DNA from: an uncultured Bacillota bacterium
GTDB lineage: Bacteria > Bacillota_I > Bacilli_A > Erysipelotrichales > Erysipelotrichaceae
NCBI GenBank assembly: GCA_900321955.1
Contig: ONXX01000007.1
Location: forward strand, 1 to 17,395
Reading direction: 5' to 3'
Length of the DNA: 17,395 nt
A model generated the notes under the pieces. The model was not told the DNA's origin. It searched no databases and saw only the letters and a list, made by a program, of their open reading frames with translations. The translations under genes and the position numbers were made by a program. This document shows, one piece after another, positions 1 to 7,556 of this stretch; the stretch's first letter is position 1; each line of letters opens with the position of its first letter.

Positions 1-1609
1 CGGTCTCTTCCGAAGCCCGGTCAGTATATAAGGCGATCATCTGCAGGTATTCATCCAAAGAAGAATCCGGATAATCCTGCGAGTATTGTTTAATATCATC
101 CAAGAGAGACTTGATGTTTTCCAGACGCTCGGTCTCCCCGTCTTTTTCCAGCATCGTGCGGTAACCCGAATCATCCAATACTTCCTGTAAAAGCAGTTCC
201 AGATCACCGTTTTTCATATCTTCGCGCCACTTTTCCACCATGCGGACAAAGCGGTCAAAGGTCTCCTTGTTTTTCGGATAGAGGCCCTGTTTGATGACCT
301 CATACATCGAGATGCCCTTCTCCATCGCCATCGCCTGAATGGCATCGATGGTCTTGGGACCGATGGCCCGTCTTGGCGTATTGATGATTCTGACAAACGC
401 CAGATCATCTGCCCTGGTGATCATTCTGAGATAGGAAAGGATGTCCTTGACTTCCATGCGTTCATAGAAACGAAGACCGCCATAGATGACGTAATTGATG
501 CGGTTTTCAATCAGGACCTTTTCAACTTCTCTGGAAAGATAGTTGGCCCGATACAAAACCGCCATGTCCTTGTAGTTGTAACCATCGCCATGTAACTTCA
601 TGATCTGGCTGATCACATAGTTGGCCTCACCGGTCTCGGACATGCAGGTCTTGTGAATGATCTTGCTGCCATCGCCGTTCTTGGAGAAGAGTTCCTTATC
701 CAGTCTGGCCTTATTGTTCTTGATCAAAGAGTTGGCGCCGGAAAGGATATTGTTGGTGGAACGGTAATTCTGATTTAAGATGATGGTCTTGGTGTTTTCA
801 AAGTCCCGGTCAAAGTGGACGATGATGTTGACATCGGCACCGCGCCAGGTAAAGATCGTCTGGTCCGGATCGCCGACCACATAGACATTGTCATGAACCG
901 TACTTAAAAGTTTGATCAGCTTGTACTGCTCCCTGTCGACATCCTGGAACTCATCGACATGGATGTAGTGGAACTTGCTTGACCACTTCTCCAGAATTGC
1001 CGGGAAGAGTTCAAAGAGTCTCGTCGTAAATAAGATCAGATCATCGAAATCCAGGGCATAGAGCTGATGCAGGCGCTTGTCGTAATATTCATAGACTTTC
1101 GCCCGATTGACGATCTTAGGCTCACCATAGGCAAACTCCATGGCCTTGGCCGGATCGACGTTCATATATTTGTTGTTGGCGATGTAATCCAACATGCCGC
1201 CATAAGGGTATTCTTTCTTATCGATGCCGATCTCCTTGTAGGCCTCTTTTAAGATCTGACGCTGATCGTCCGCATCGATGACCGTAAAGTTTTTCGGATA
1301 ATTGAGGGCGGTGATATCTTCCGCCAATATGCGCATGCATAAAGAGTGGATCGTCGAGATATGACAGCCGGTACCATTATCTCCCAGCATGTCATTGATC
1401 CTCGTCTTCATTTCCCTGGCTGCCTTATTGGTAAAGGTGATGGCCAGGATATGATAGGGTTTTACCCCTTTTTGTTCGATCAGATAGGCAATGCGCATCG
1501 TTAAAACGCGGGTTTTACCGGAACCGGCACCCGCGATTATTCTGATATGTTTTGATTCATCAGTGACTGCAGCCTTCTGATTTTCGTTAAGCTGTGAATA
1601 AGTGATCAT
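1..1609 (-). CDS. pcrA: ATP-dependent DNA helicase PcrA/UvrD (C-terminus beyond window)
   Basis: This is a superfamily 1A DNA helicase of the UvrD/PcrA family, which unwinds DNA 3' to 5' in excision repair, plasmid replication and clearing of RecA filaments. About 536 residues are visible from the ATG at 1607-1609; the family is usually about 720-780 residues, so the C-terminal part lies left of the window. Visible motifs are Walker A GAGSGKT (about residues 27-33), motif Ia TFTNKAAREM, motif II DEFQD, motif III GDPDQTIFTWRGA and QNYRST. The reading frame is open all the way to the left edge. The start lies three bases after the stop of the AAA-CYTH gene, with only a weak ribosome site, which suggests translational coupling in one operon. 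PcrA rather than Rep or UvrD is inferred from the Firmicute context. Confidence 0.95.
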   Translation of the reverse strand, partial: MITYSQLNENQKAAVTDESKHIRIIAGAGSGKTRVLTMRIAYLIEQKGVKPYHILAITFTNKAAREMKTRINDMLGDNGTGCHISTIHSLCMRILAEDITALNYPKNFTVIDADDQRQILKEAYKEIGIDKKEYPYGGMLDYIANNKYMNVDPAKAMEFAYGEPKIVNRAKVYEYYDKRLHQLYALDFDDLILFTTRLFELFPAILEKWSSKFHYIHVDEFQDVDREQYKLIKLLSTVHDNVYVVGDPDQTIFTWRGADVNIIVHFDRDFENTKTIILNQNYRSTNNILSGANSLIKNNKARLDKELFSKNGDGSKIIHKTCMSETGEANYVISQIMKLHGDGYNYKDMAVLYRANYLSREVEKVLIENRINYVIYGGLRFYERMEVKDILSYLRMITRADDLAFVRIINTPRRAIGPKTIDAIQAMAMEKGISMYEVIKQGLYPKNKETFDRFVRMVEKWREDMKNGDLELLLQEVLDDSGYRTMLEKDGETERLENIKSLLDDIKQYSQDYPDSSLDEYLQMIALYTDRASEET

Positions 1610-1612
1610 TTT

Positions 1613-2716
1613 CTAAAACTTCTGTGATTTTGCCAAATAATAATTCTTGTAGTTGAGATCATCGGAAACATCCTTGAGGACGTTGATGTAATCCGGAATC
1701 TCCACCTGTCTGCCGTCGCTTGGCTGGTCGACAGTCAAAATGCCCTTGGAAGTATCGAAATCGAAGACTTCCAGTTTGAAGAACAGGTTCTTGTACATAA
1801 AGGAATAACGGTTCTTGTCGATGACATTGAATTCCGGATCGATCTGATGGAAGTAGTCTTTATACTGTCTCTCCGTCAAAACACGGTCAACCTTGACACG
1901 CTCATTGGAGGAAAGATAGTTGGCCTCCGCATAGGAATACATGGTCTCGCCGTTCTTTTCCTTGGCACGGATACGCCTCTCGTAGCCGTTGTCGGAAAGC
2001 AGATAGTATTGAACGATGTGGCTCTTTGAATAGCTGGTTTCTTCTTTCATGCGGTTCAAAACATCGTCGTTGACTTCCACCAGATAACGGTTGAACTTCT
2101 CGACCGGCTCGTTGTTGCTGTCGAGGTATTCGAAGACCGACTGAATCGCCTTGATCATCTTGACTTCAAATTCCGTCTCGTTGTCGATGATGACGCGGTT
2201 CGGATGATTCTTCCAGGACATCAAAGCCATATCGTCCATCGCTCTGGCCTCTTCGATCGTCTCGTAGCGGGCAGCGTTGTTGGCTAAGGTATAGGCTTCT
2301 TCCTTGCCCTTGGCAGCGGTGACCAGATGAATGACCATGTCATAGCGGTCATTGAGCTCTTCCGGCACCATATTAAAATCCTTGAGGATCTTGCGGAAGT
2401 CTTCCTCACCGACATAGGCCATATCATCGAGGATGCCGCGGTCGATAAAGATCAGAACTTTCTCCCCTTCGATCTCCTGGGCTGCTTTGTAGCAGAGTTC
2501 CTCTTTCTTAAGCTGCAGGTCGATGCAGTACTTCTGGAAATCATACATGCCCATCGTCGCCGGAGAGATGCCGCCGGAGATCAGGTCGGTCGCCGATTCG
2601 TGGTCAATAATGACCCGATAGCCACGGTCGGAAAATACAGATTGGGCACGGGAAGTAAACGTCGTCTTGCCGGAGCACGGACCACCTGTAAAAACAATGC
2701 GCTTAATCGTCTTCAT
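1613..2716 (-). CDS. AAA family ATPase fused to a CYTH-like domain
   Basis: A 367-residue protein with two parts. The N-terminal half is a small P-loop NTPase/kinase-like AAA_28 domain: Walker A GGPCSGKT at residues 11-18 and Walker B IFIDRG at 89-94. The C-terminal half (about 205-345) resembles the CYTH/triphosphate tunnel fold: KFNRYLV near the domain start, then charged strands YERRIRAKEKNG (255-266), RVKVDRVL and NRYSFMYKNLFFKLEVFDF. The classic N-terminal ExExK signature is not clearly present, so catalysis by this domain is uncertain. The same domain order is known from the TTD14 protein of insects; bacterial members are largely uncharacterised. The gene overlaps the upstream NUDIX gene by 14 bp, has a good Shine-Dalgarno (GAAGGAG) inside it, and is followed three bases later by pcrA. 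The domain call is firm for the ATPase, likely for CYTH; the substrate is unknown. Confidence 0.85.
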   Translation of the reverse strand: MKTIKRIVFTGGPCSGKTTFTSRAQSVFSDRGYRVIIDHESATDLISGGISPATMGMYDFQKYCIDLQLKKEELCYKAAQEIEGEKVLIFIDRGILDDMAYVGEEDFRKILKDFNMVPEELNDRYDMVIHLVTAAKGKEEAYTLANNAARYETIEEARAMDDMALMSWKNHPNRVIIDNETEFEVKMIKAIQSVFEYLDSNNEPVEKFNRYLVEVNDDVLNRMKEETSYSKSHIVQYYLLSDNGYERRIRAKEKNGETMYSYAEANYLSSNERVKVDRVLTERQYKDYFHQIDPEFNVIDKNRYSFMYKNLFFKLEVFDFDTSKGILTVDQPSDGRQVEIPDYINVLKDVSDDLNYKNYYLAKSQKF

Positions 2717-3275
2717 AATTCTCCTTCAGCTTCTTATTCAGCTTGGCATATATATGTTCACAAAACCATTTTTCACTCGGTTTTTCGATCGCTTCCGCAA
2801 GAGAAAACCAGGCAACGCCGCTGTTTTCATCTTCCTTGGCTCTGACAGCTTCTTCTTCATCTGCTTCCAGCAGATACGTCAAATTCAAATGCAGGTGAGA
2901 AGGAACAAAGTTCCCCCGTTTCATGTGGGCAAAGACCGGCAAAACCTCCAAAGAGAAGATCTGATCGCTGATCGGCCGCACACTTTTCACGCCTGCCTCT
3001 TCCCTTACTTCCTTTAAGGCAACAGCCAGACAATCCTCATTACCGTCACAATGACCGCCCAGCCAGGCCCAGGAATCATAGATCTTATGATAGGCCATCA
3101 AAACCTTATCTCTGTTCTTGTTGACCACCCAGGCGGAAGCCGTCATGTGTCCCAGTTCGTTCTCCCTGTAAAAGGCATCCTCATACATAGATAGAAAAGC
3201 CAGGATCGTTTTCCTGTCTTTCTCTTCCTGTATGTTGTAAGGCTGATAAGCCTCGATATCGGCCCTTACTTTCAC
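2703..3275 (-). CDS. NUDIX hydrolase
   Basis: A 190-residue NUDIX hydrolase, expected to cleave a nucleoside diphosphate linked to another moiety using a divalent metal. The NUDIX box spans residues 74-96 (G, five residues, E80, then KEVREEAGV); it matches GX5EX7REUXEEXGU except that the first Arg is Lys88. The start is GTG at 3273-3275: an in-frame TAA lies four codons upstream, inside the proposed -10 hexamer, and no in-frame ATG precedes it. There is no Shine-Dalgarno; TAAAAT stands exactly six bases before the GTG, so the mRNA may be leaderless. It is the first gene of the operon with the AAA-CYTH ATPase and pcrA. The substrate cannot be told from the sequence; a house-cleaning nucleotide role is only a guess. 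Confidence 0.9.
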   Translation of the reverse strand: MKVRADIEAYQPYNIQEEKDRKTILAFLSMYEDAFYRENELGHMTASAWVVNKNRDKVLMAYHKIYDSWAWLGGHCDGNEDCLAVALKEVREEAGVKSVRPISDQIFSLEVLPVFAHMKRGNFVPSHLHLNLTYLLEADEEEAVRAKEDENSGVAWFSLAEAIEKPSEKWFCEHIYAKLNKKLKENYEDD

Positions 3276-3281
3276 ATCACT

Positions 3282-3287
3282 ATTTTA
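3282..3287 (-). promoter_or_regulatory. -10 element TAAAAT of the NUDIX operon, six bases from the start codon
   Basis: On the minus strand TAAAAT occupies 3287-3282, followed by six bases and then the GTG at 3275. With the usual -12 to -7 placement the transcript would begin at the G of the start codon. No convincing -35 element is present. The whole divergent gap is only 36 bp. Confidence 0.55.
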
Positions 3288-3299
3288 CTACAAGCATGT

Positions 3300-3305
3300 T
3301 AAAAT
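3300..3305 (+). promoter_or_regulatory. -10 element TAAAAT of the methyltransferase gene, six bases from the start codon
   Basis: TAAAAT at 3300-3305 is followed by six bases (TTATTT) and the ATG at 3312. There is no Shine-Dalgarno. The -35 position (about 3277-3282) matches consensus poorly and falls on the opposing -10 element, so the two divergent promoters would exclude each other. Confidence 0.55.
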
Positions 3306-3311
3306 TTATTT

Positions 3312-4175
3312 ATGATTACGAGTGAAAACTTCAAAGATTATATCCTCTTGGATGCAGGAGACAAAGAAAAGCTCGAGAACTGGAAAGGCATCATTCTGCG
3401 CCGTCCCGATCCGATGGCCTTATGGCCCAAAACCAAGCCGGAATTATGGGAAAAAGCCGATGCCTATTACCACCGTTCCAATAAGGGCGGCGGCTATTGG
3501 GAATACAAAAAGAAGCTGCCGGAATCCTGGAATGTTTCCTATGAAAATCTCACCTTCAAGGTCTCACCCACCAATTTCAAACACACCGGATTGTTTCCGG
3601 AACAGTGTGCCAACTGGGATTTCATCAGGGAGAAAGTCAAAACTCGTAAGGATGCCAGAATCCTGAATCTGTTTGCCTATACAGGCGCCGCGACAATGGC
3701 ATCTGCCGGAGCCGGCGCCAAGGAAGTCGTTCATCTGGATGCTTCCAAAGGCATCAATGAATGGGCGAAAGAAAACATGAAGCTTTCCGGCCTGGAAGAT
3801 AAAACGATCCGTTTCATCGTCGATGACGCCCTCAAATTCACTGCCAGAGAAATACGAAGAGGCCGGAAATACGACGGCATCATCATGGACCCGCCATCTT
3901 ATGGCAGAGGACCGGACAATGAACTCTTCCGTTTTGAAGATAAGATCAATCCGCTTTTGGATAACTGCATGCAGTTACTCAGCGATGATCCATTGTTTTT
4001 CATCGTCAATACCTACACGACCGGCTATTCCTCAACCGTCATGTACAATACTATGTCTGAACAGGCAAAGCTCCATCATCTAAGCGGCCATATCGAGGCC
4101 GATGAGATCGGCATCAGGATCGATGAAAGCGACTACGTCCTTCCATGCGGTCAGACGACCAGGTGGTACAAGTGA
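3312..4175 (+). CDS. class I SAM-dependent methyltransferase (RlmI/YccW-like, rRNA-type)
   Basis: A 287-residue methyltransferase of the Methyltrans_SAM group related to RlmI/RlmK, which methylate 23S rRNA. The SAM-binding motif LNLFAYTGAAT is at 118-128, the acidic strand end HLDASKG at 141-147, and the motif IV DPPSYGRG at 193-200. The upstream HTGLFPEQCANWD segment is typical of the subfamily. There is no N-terminal PUA domain as in E. coli RlmI. Cytosine C5 enzymes of this group need specific cysteines that I cannot assign here, so the target base is open. It overlaps the pseudouridine synthase start by a GTGA quadruplet, so two RNA modification enzymes are translationally coupled. The start ATG has TAAAAT exactly six bases upstream and no ribosome site. 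Confidence 0.88.
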   Translation: MITSENFKDYILLDAGDKEKLENWKGIILRRPDPMALWPKTKPELWEKADAYYHRSNKGGGYWEYKKKLPESWNVSYENLTFKVSPTNFKHTGLFPEQCANWDFIREKVKTRKDARILNLFAYTGAATMASAGAGAKEVVHLDASKGINEWAKENMKLSGLEDKTIRFIVDDALKFTAREIRRGRKYDGIIMDPPSYGRGPDNELFRFEDKINPLLDNCMQLLSDDPLFFIVNTYTTGYSSTVMYNTMSEQAKLHHLSGHIEADEIGIRIDESDYVLPCGQTTRWYK

Positions 4176-4813
4176 AAGTCATCTTTGAAGACAACCACTT
4201 GCTGGTGATCGAAAAGCCAGTCAATGTACCTATGCAGGCCGATTCTTCCAAAGACGAAGATCTTCTGACGATGGCCAAGGCCTACATCAAGGAGAAATAC
4301 GACAAACCCGGTGAAGTCTACTTGGGACTTGTCCATCGACTGGACCGTCCGGTCGGCGGCGTCTGTGTCTTTGCCAGGACTTCCAAAGCGGCAGCCCGTT
4401 TAAGCAAGCAGATTGCCGATCATGAATTTCAAAAGACATATCTGGCTGTCGTGCAAGACCATGGCCTTTCAGAACGTGGTCACTTCGAAGACCTCCTCTA
4501 TAAAGATCCTAAGACCAATATGGTCAAAGTCGATCCCCGCGGCAAGAAAGCCTCTTTGGATTATAAAGTCTTAAAACGCAAGGATGATCTTGCCCTGGTG
4601 GAAGTCGACCTTCATACCGGCCGTTCCCACCAGATCCGTGTGCAGTTTTCTTCCCGCAATCACCCGTTATGGGGTGATCAACGCTACAACAAAAAAGCGA
4701 TCAAGGGGCAGCAGATCGCTTTGTGGTCACACCGCATTTGTTTCAAACACCCGATCTCCAAAGAAGAGCTCACCTTCACCAGCGAGATCGACCGTTATCC
4801 GTTCAATATTTAG
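4172..4813 (+). CDS. RluA-family pseudouridine synthase
   Basis: A 213-residue RNA pseudouridine synthase (uridine to pseudouridine in rRNA or tRNA). The catalytic motif HRLDRPVGG has its Asp at residue 58, followed by FARTSKAAARLS; the second conserved block is HTGRSHQIRVQF, with ALWSHRI near the C-terminus. It lacks the S4 RNA-binding domain, as in the short RluA/RluC-like Firmicute members. I chose the GTG at 4172-4174, which overlaps the preceding TGA as GTGA and has AGGTGG five bases upstream, over an in-frame ATG at 4145 that would add nine residues with no ribosome site. The protein then begins MKVIFEDNHLLVIEKP, the usual family opening. Its stop overlaps the convergent lipoprotein gene by four bases. 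Confidence 0.93.
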   Translation: MKVIFEDNHLLVIEKPVNVPMQADSSKDEDLLTMAKAYIKEKYDKPGEVYLGLVHRLDRPVGGVCVFARTSKAAARLSKQIADHEFQKTYLAVVQDHGLSERGHFEDLLYKDPKTNMVKVDPRGKKASLDYKVLKRKDDLALVEVDLHTGRSHQIRVQFSSRNHPLWGDQRYNKKAIKGQQIALWSHRICFKHPISKEELTFTSEIDRYPFNI

Positions 4814-6060
4814 TTATTTGATTTATACGCGATACATTGATCGCCAAGGAATATACCGAGTGCTTCGGTATATTTTTCTTTTGATTCGATATTGGAATAG
4901 GCGCCGGTAAACGTGCCTTTATCTAAAAACACCGCTGTCGGATAATTGGCCAGGCCGAAGTTGAAGAAATCTTCCGGCATCCTGCCTAAGACCGAAACCA
5001 CCGGACAATTGAAGCGCACACTCATATTCTTTAAGGCAAAGGAAGAAGATTCCAGCCCCTCCACCAGAATGACGATGTATTTCTCATCGCTTTCCTGCTT
5101 CATCAGATCATTGATGAACTCCACCTTCTCAGTCTCACTGTTGTCCCTCAAATACGTATAGAGAAGAACCAGTTTTTCATTTCCATAAACTGAAAAATCA
5201 TCGACCTCCGAATAGAAATTATCACCCTGTGGTGTGTTGATCGTTTCCAGATCAGCCCTCTTCCCCATCAGCTGATAGGTCAGCTGGGCCGTGTAATCGT
5301 CGTTATCGAGCGCTTCCAGTTTTTCCCGATTCTCTTTGCTTAAATCGTTTTTCAGATCATCGATGCTGCGGCTGATGCTTAATAGATCGTTGCCGTACTT
5401 GTCTTTCAGGGTACTTACATCAATGACTTCTTCAAAGCCCAGTGTATTGAGCATCGCAAAACTGTCTTCATTGATCTCCCCGACCGCATCAAATGTCACT
5501 TTACCGTCTTTATAAGTCAATAAGGTCGGATAGGATTTCAAAGCCAGGTTCTCCTTGATGAAATCTTTCAGATTCTCATCGCGGCAAAGAACGATCATGT
5601 TTTCCGGCACGGAAAGTCCTTCTTCTTCATATAAGGAAAGGACCTCTTCCCTTGTGCCGACATTGAAGTACTGAACAAAAGGATATTCAGCATCCTTTGC
5701 CAGATTTACCATCAAAGGAAGCTGTTTCTTGCAATGGGAACATTCCACCGAAACCACTTCCAGATAAAAGTCCTTCAGTTGACTGAAATCAACATCATTG
5801 TCGTTGATGTCTTTGACAATGCCCTCATAGACCGGCTTGCCCAGCATCTTGAACTGGTAGTTGGCAAAGTCGGCATTGCAGTTGGCCTTTTTGATCTTAT
5901 ATTTGAGATCTTCTTTCAGCTCGCCGAAAATAAAAACGTCCTTGACAGGATCGATGTAGTCGATCGTCTCCTGCGGGATGTTTTCTTCTTCTTTCTTTTC
6001 TTCGCTGCAGCCTGTAAAAAGAAGGCACAACAAAAATAAAGTCAGTATTTTACGTATCAT
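4810..6060 (-). CDS. lipoprotein with two thioredoxin-like domains
   Basis: A 416-residue exported lipoprotein: a short basic N-terminus, a hydrophobic stretch and lipobox LFTGC with Cys18, followed by a Glu/Lys-rich linker. The first thioredoxin-like domain (about 88-215) has the redox motif CSHC at 107-110 and a cis-proline at 178 (SYPTL). A second region (about 300-410) repeats the fold pattern, with a hydrophobic strand and NYPTAVFLDKG (Pro374), but has no CxxC, so it is probably structural or substrate-binding. It should act outside the membrane as a thiol reductase, isomerase or chaperone. Its ATG overlaps the patatin stop codon (ATGA), so the two are translated together. The two-domain architecture is inferred by eye from the motifs. 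Confidence 0.82.
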   Translation of the reverse strand: MIRKILTLFLLCLLFTGCSEEKKEEENIPQETIDYIDPVKDVFIFGELKEDLKYKIKKANCNADFANYQFKMLGKPVYEGIVKDINDNDVDFSQLKDFYLEVVSVECSHCKKQLPLMVNLAKDAEYPFVQYFNVGTREEVLSLYEEEGLSVPENMIVLCRDENLKDFIKENLALKSYPTLLTYKDGKVTFDAVGEINEDSFAMLNTLGFEEVIDVSTLKDKYGNDLLSISRSIDDLKNDLSKENREKLEALDNDDYTAQLTYQLMGKRADLETINTPQGDNFYSEVDDFSVYGNEKLVLLYTYLRDNSETEKVEFINDLMKQESDEKYIVILVEGLESSSFALKNMSVRFNCPVVSVLGRMPEDFFNFGLANYPTAVFLDKGTFTGAYSNIESKEKYTEALGIFLGDQCIAYKSNN

Positions 6061-6911
6061 TTGATGCCTAAAAGGGAGAAGATCTCTTCCTTTTTATTTT
6101 CCATGTCGTTATAGCCCAGATGGAAGAGCTCATCAAGATCTTCCCGGCTGCCGCCGAGTCTGGTGACCTTGGAGTGCTTGCTTGGATAGACGTAGACCGC
6201 TTCCTTCTTTTCTTCCAGGCTCTTGATCAGATTGATCTGTTTTTCATAGTTGATATGACGGATCCGATAATCTTCCGAGATGTTGTCGCATTGCGGATAG
6301 GTCTTCTTCATCAGCCAGACGATCGCCGGCTTGGCCGGTTTGCGCTTGTAGTCGCCCGGTTTGGTCGTGATGACCAGATGGCGGTTGCAGCCATCATCCA
6401 CGGACTTCTGTATCGGAATCATGTCCGTGATGCCGCCGTCCATCACTTCTTCTCCATTGACATTGACGATGACGCCCAAGATCGGCAAAGATGTCGAAGC
6501 TTCCAGCATCTTCATCGTGATGTCCTTGGTGGAATGATAGAGGGTCTTGCCCTGTGAGAGATGATAAAGACCGATATAGCCGTCTTTACAGTTTTTCAAA
6601 GGTGAAATGTCAAACTGATCTTCCACCGTTAAGATGTGATCGAAAAGAAAGTCATAATCGACGATCCTGCCGCAGCGTAAAAACGGACGGACACCGATGA
6701 TTCTGGGATCCGTGATCTGATTGACCGGCAGTTCATAGAGATTATCTTTTAACTTCATCAGGAAATTGGCCAGATGCACCGCCCCTGTGGAGATGCCGTA
6801 GGAAGAATCAAATTCGATGCCCTGATCGATCAGCCAGGTCAAAGCGCCGGCCGTATAGGCGCCGCGTAAACCGCCGCCTTCCAGTACCAATGAAGTCTTA
6901 ATTTTACTCAT
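6057..6911 (-). CDS. patatin-like phospholipase family protein
   Basis: A 284-residue patatin-like serine acyl hydrolase. The oxyanion loop EGGGLRGAYTAG is at 11-22, the nucleophile motif GISTG at 39-43 (Ser41) and the dyad aspartate in MDGG at Asp158. These are all the residues the family needs, so it should be active as a lipid acyl hydrolase, though the natural lipid is unknown; RssA and YjjU-like cytoplasmic members are the closest in style. No signal peptide is seen. It leads a two-gene operon with the thioredoxin-like lipoprotein (ATGA overlap). The start ATG has no Shine-Dalgarno but has TAAAAT six bases upstream and TTGCGA 17 bases further, indicating a leaderless transcript. Confidence 0.92.
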   Translation of the reverse strand: MSKIKTSLVLEGGGLRGAYTAGALTWLIDQGIEFDSSYGISTGAVHLANFLMKLKDNLYELPVNQITDPRIIGVRPFLRCGRIVDYDFLFDHILTVEDQFDISPLKNCKDGYIGLYHLSQGKTLYHSTKDITMKMLEASTSLPILGVIVNVNGEEVMDGGITDMIPIQKSVDDGCNRHLVITTKPGDYKRKPAKPAIVWLMKKTYPQCDNISEDYRIRHINYEKQINLIKSLEEKKEAVYVYPSKHSKVTRLGGSREDLDELFHLGYNDMENKKEEIFSLLGIK

Positions 6912-6917
6912 GACTTC

Positions 6918-6946
6918 ATTTTAGTCTTTCTATACTGTTTTCGCAA
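6918..6946 (-). promoter_or_regulatory. sigma-A-type promoter of the patatin operon
   Basis: On the minus strand, TTGCGA (6946-6941), a 17-base spacer and TAAAAT (6923-6918) are followed by six bases and the ATG at 6911. The predicted transcription start coincides with the start codon. Confidence 0.6.
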
Positions 6947-6980
6947 ACCATAATCCATGATCAATTATCCGCTTCTGCGG

Positions 6981-6986
6981 TAAAAT
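6981..6986 (+). promoter_or_regulatory. -10 element TAAAAT of the rhomboid gene, six bases from the start codon
   Basis: TAAAAT at 6981-6986, then AAGGAT, then ATG at 6993. The AAGGA sits one base from the ATG, too close to serve as a normal ribosome site. The -35 position (about 6958-6963, TGATCA) is weak. Confidence 0.5.
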
Positions 6987-6992
6987 AAGGAT

Positions 6993-7556
6993 ATGAGAAA
7001 AAAGAAGTTTTTTATTTATCTGAATGCGCCGATCACGATGAGTTTTGTCGTCATCTGTATCACGGCGTTAGTCCTGGACATGCTGACAAACGGAAGATCC
7101 ACCGTCTTAGTCTTTTCCACCTACGGTTCTTCCTGGCTTTCCCCATTAACCTATGTCAGGCTGATCTGCCACGTCTTTGGCCATGGCGGCGTCCAGCATC
7201 TGATTTCCAATATGCTATACATACTTTTATTAGGACCGATCCTGGAAGAAAAGTATCATGACCGTCTCATTACCGTCATCTTAACGACAGCCTTAGTGAC
7301 CGGCATCATCCACAATATCATTCAGCCACATGTCATGTTGTTGGGGGCAAGCGGTGTCGTCTTCTCCTTCATCCTCTTGGCTTCCATCACCGGAAAAGAA
7401 AAAGGCATCCCGATCACATTGATCCTGGTTGCCTTGTTATGGCTTGGTCAGGAGATCTACAACGGCATCATCTCGGCAGACAATGTCTCGCAAATCACCC
7501 ACATCATCGGCGGTATCTCCGGTGCTGTCTTAGGTATGATGTTCAAGAAGCGTTAA
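6993..7556 (+). CDS. rhomboid family intramembrane serine protease
   Basis: A 187-residue polytopic membrane protein with about six hydrophobic segments, the minimal rhomboid size. The catalytic serine is in GASG (Ser120) and the catalytic histidine in QITHIIGG (His170). The HxxxHxxHLxxN-like segment HGGVQHLISNML includes Asn73, which normally helps the oxyanion hole. The protease should cut single-pass membrane proteins within the bilayer; its substrate is not evident. No cytoplasmic or C-terminal extra domain is present. It diverges from the patatin operon and converges tail to tail on the small minus-strand gene, with no bases between the two stop codons. Confidence 0.93.
   Translation: MRKKKFFIYLNAPITMSFVVICITALVLDMLTNGRSTVLVFSTYGSSWLSPLTYVRLICHVFGHGGVQHLISNMLYILLLGPILEEKYHDRLITVILTTALVTGIIHNIIQPHVMLLGASGVVFSFILLASITGKEKGIPITLILVALLWLGQEIYNGIISADNVSQITHIIGGISGAVLGMMFKKR

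Noticed and set aside
2327..2845. 172-codon plus-strand open frame
   Set aside because: Antisense to the AAA-CYTH and NUDIX genes, which have clear motifs; no promoter or ribosome site and no recognisable protein.
4145..4171. Earlier ATG start for the pseudouridine synthase
   Set aside because: No ribosome site, and it adds nine non-conserved residues inside the methyltransferase gene; GTG at 4172 has AGGTGG and a GTGA overlap.
6120..6557. 145-codon plus-strand open frame
   Set aside because: Antisense to the patatin gene, whose catalytic motifs are complete.
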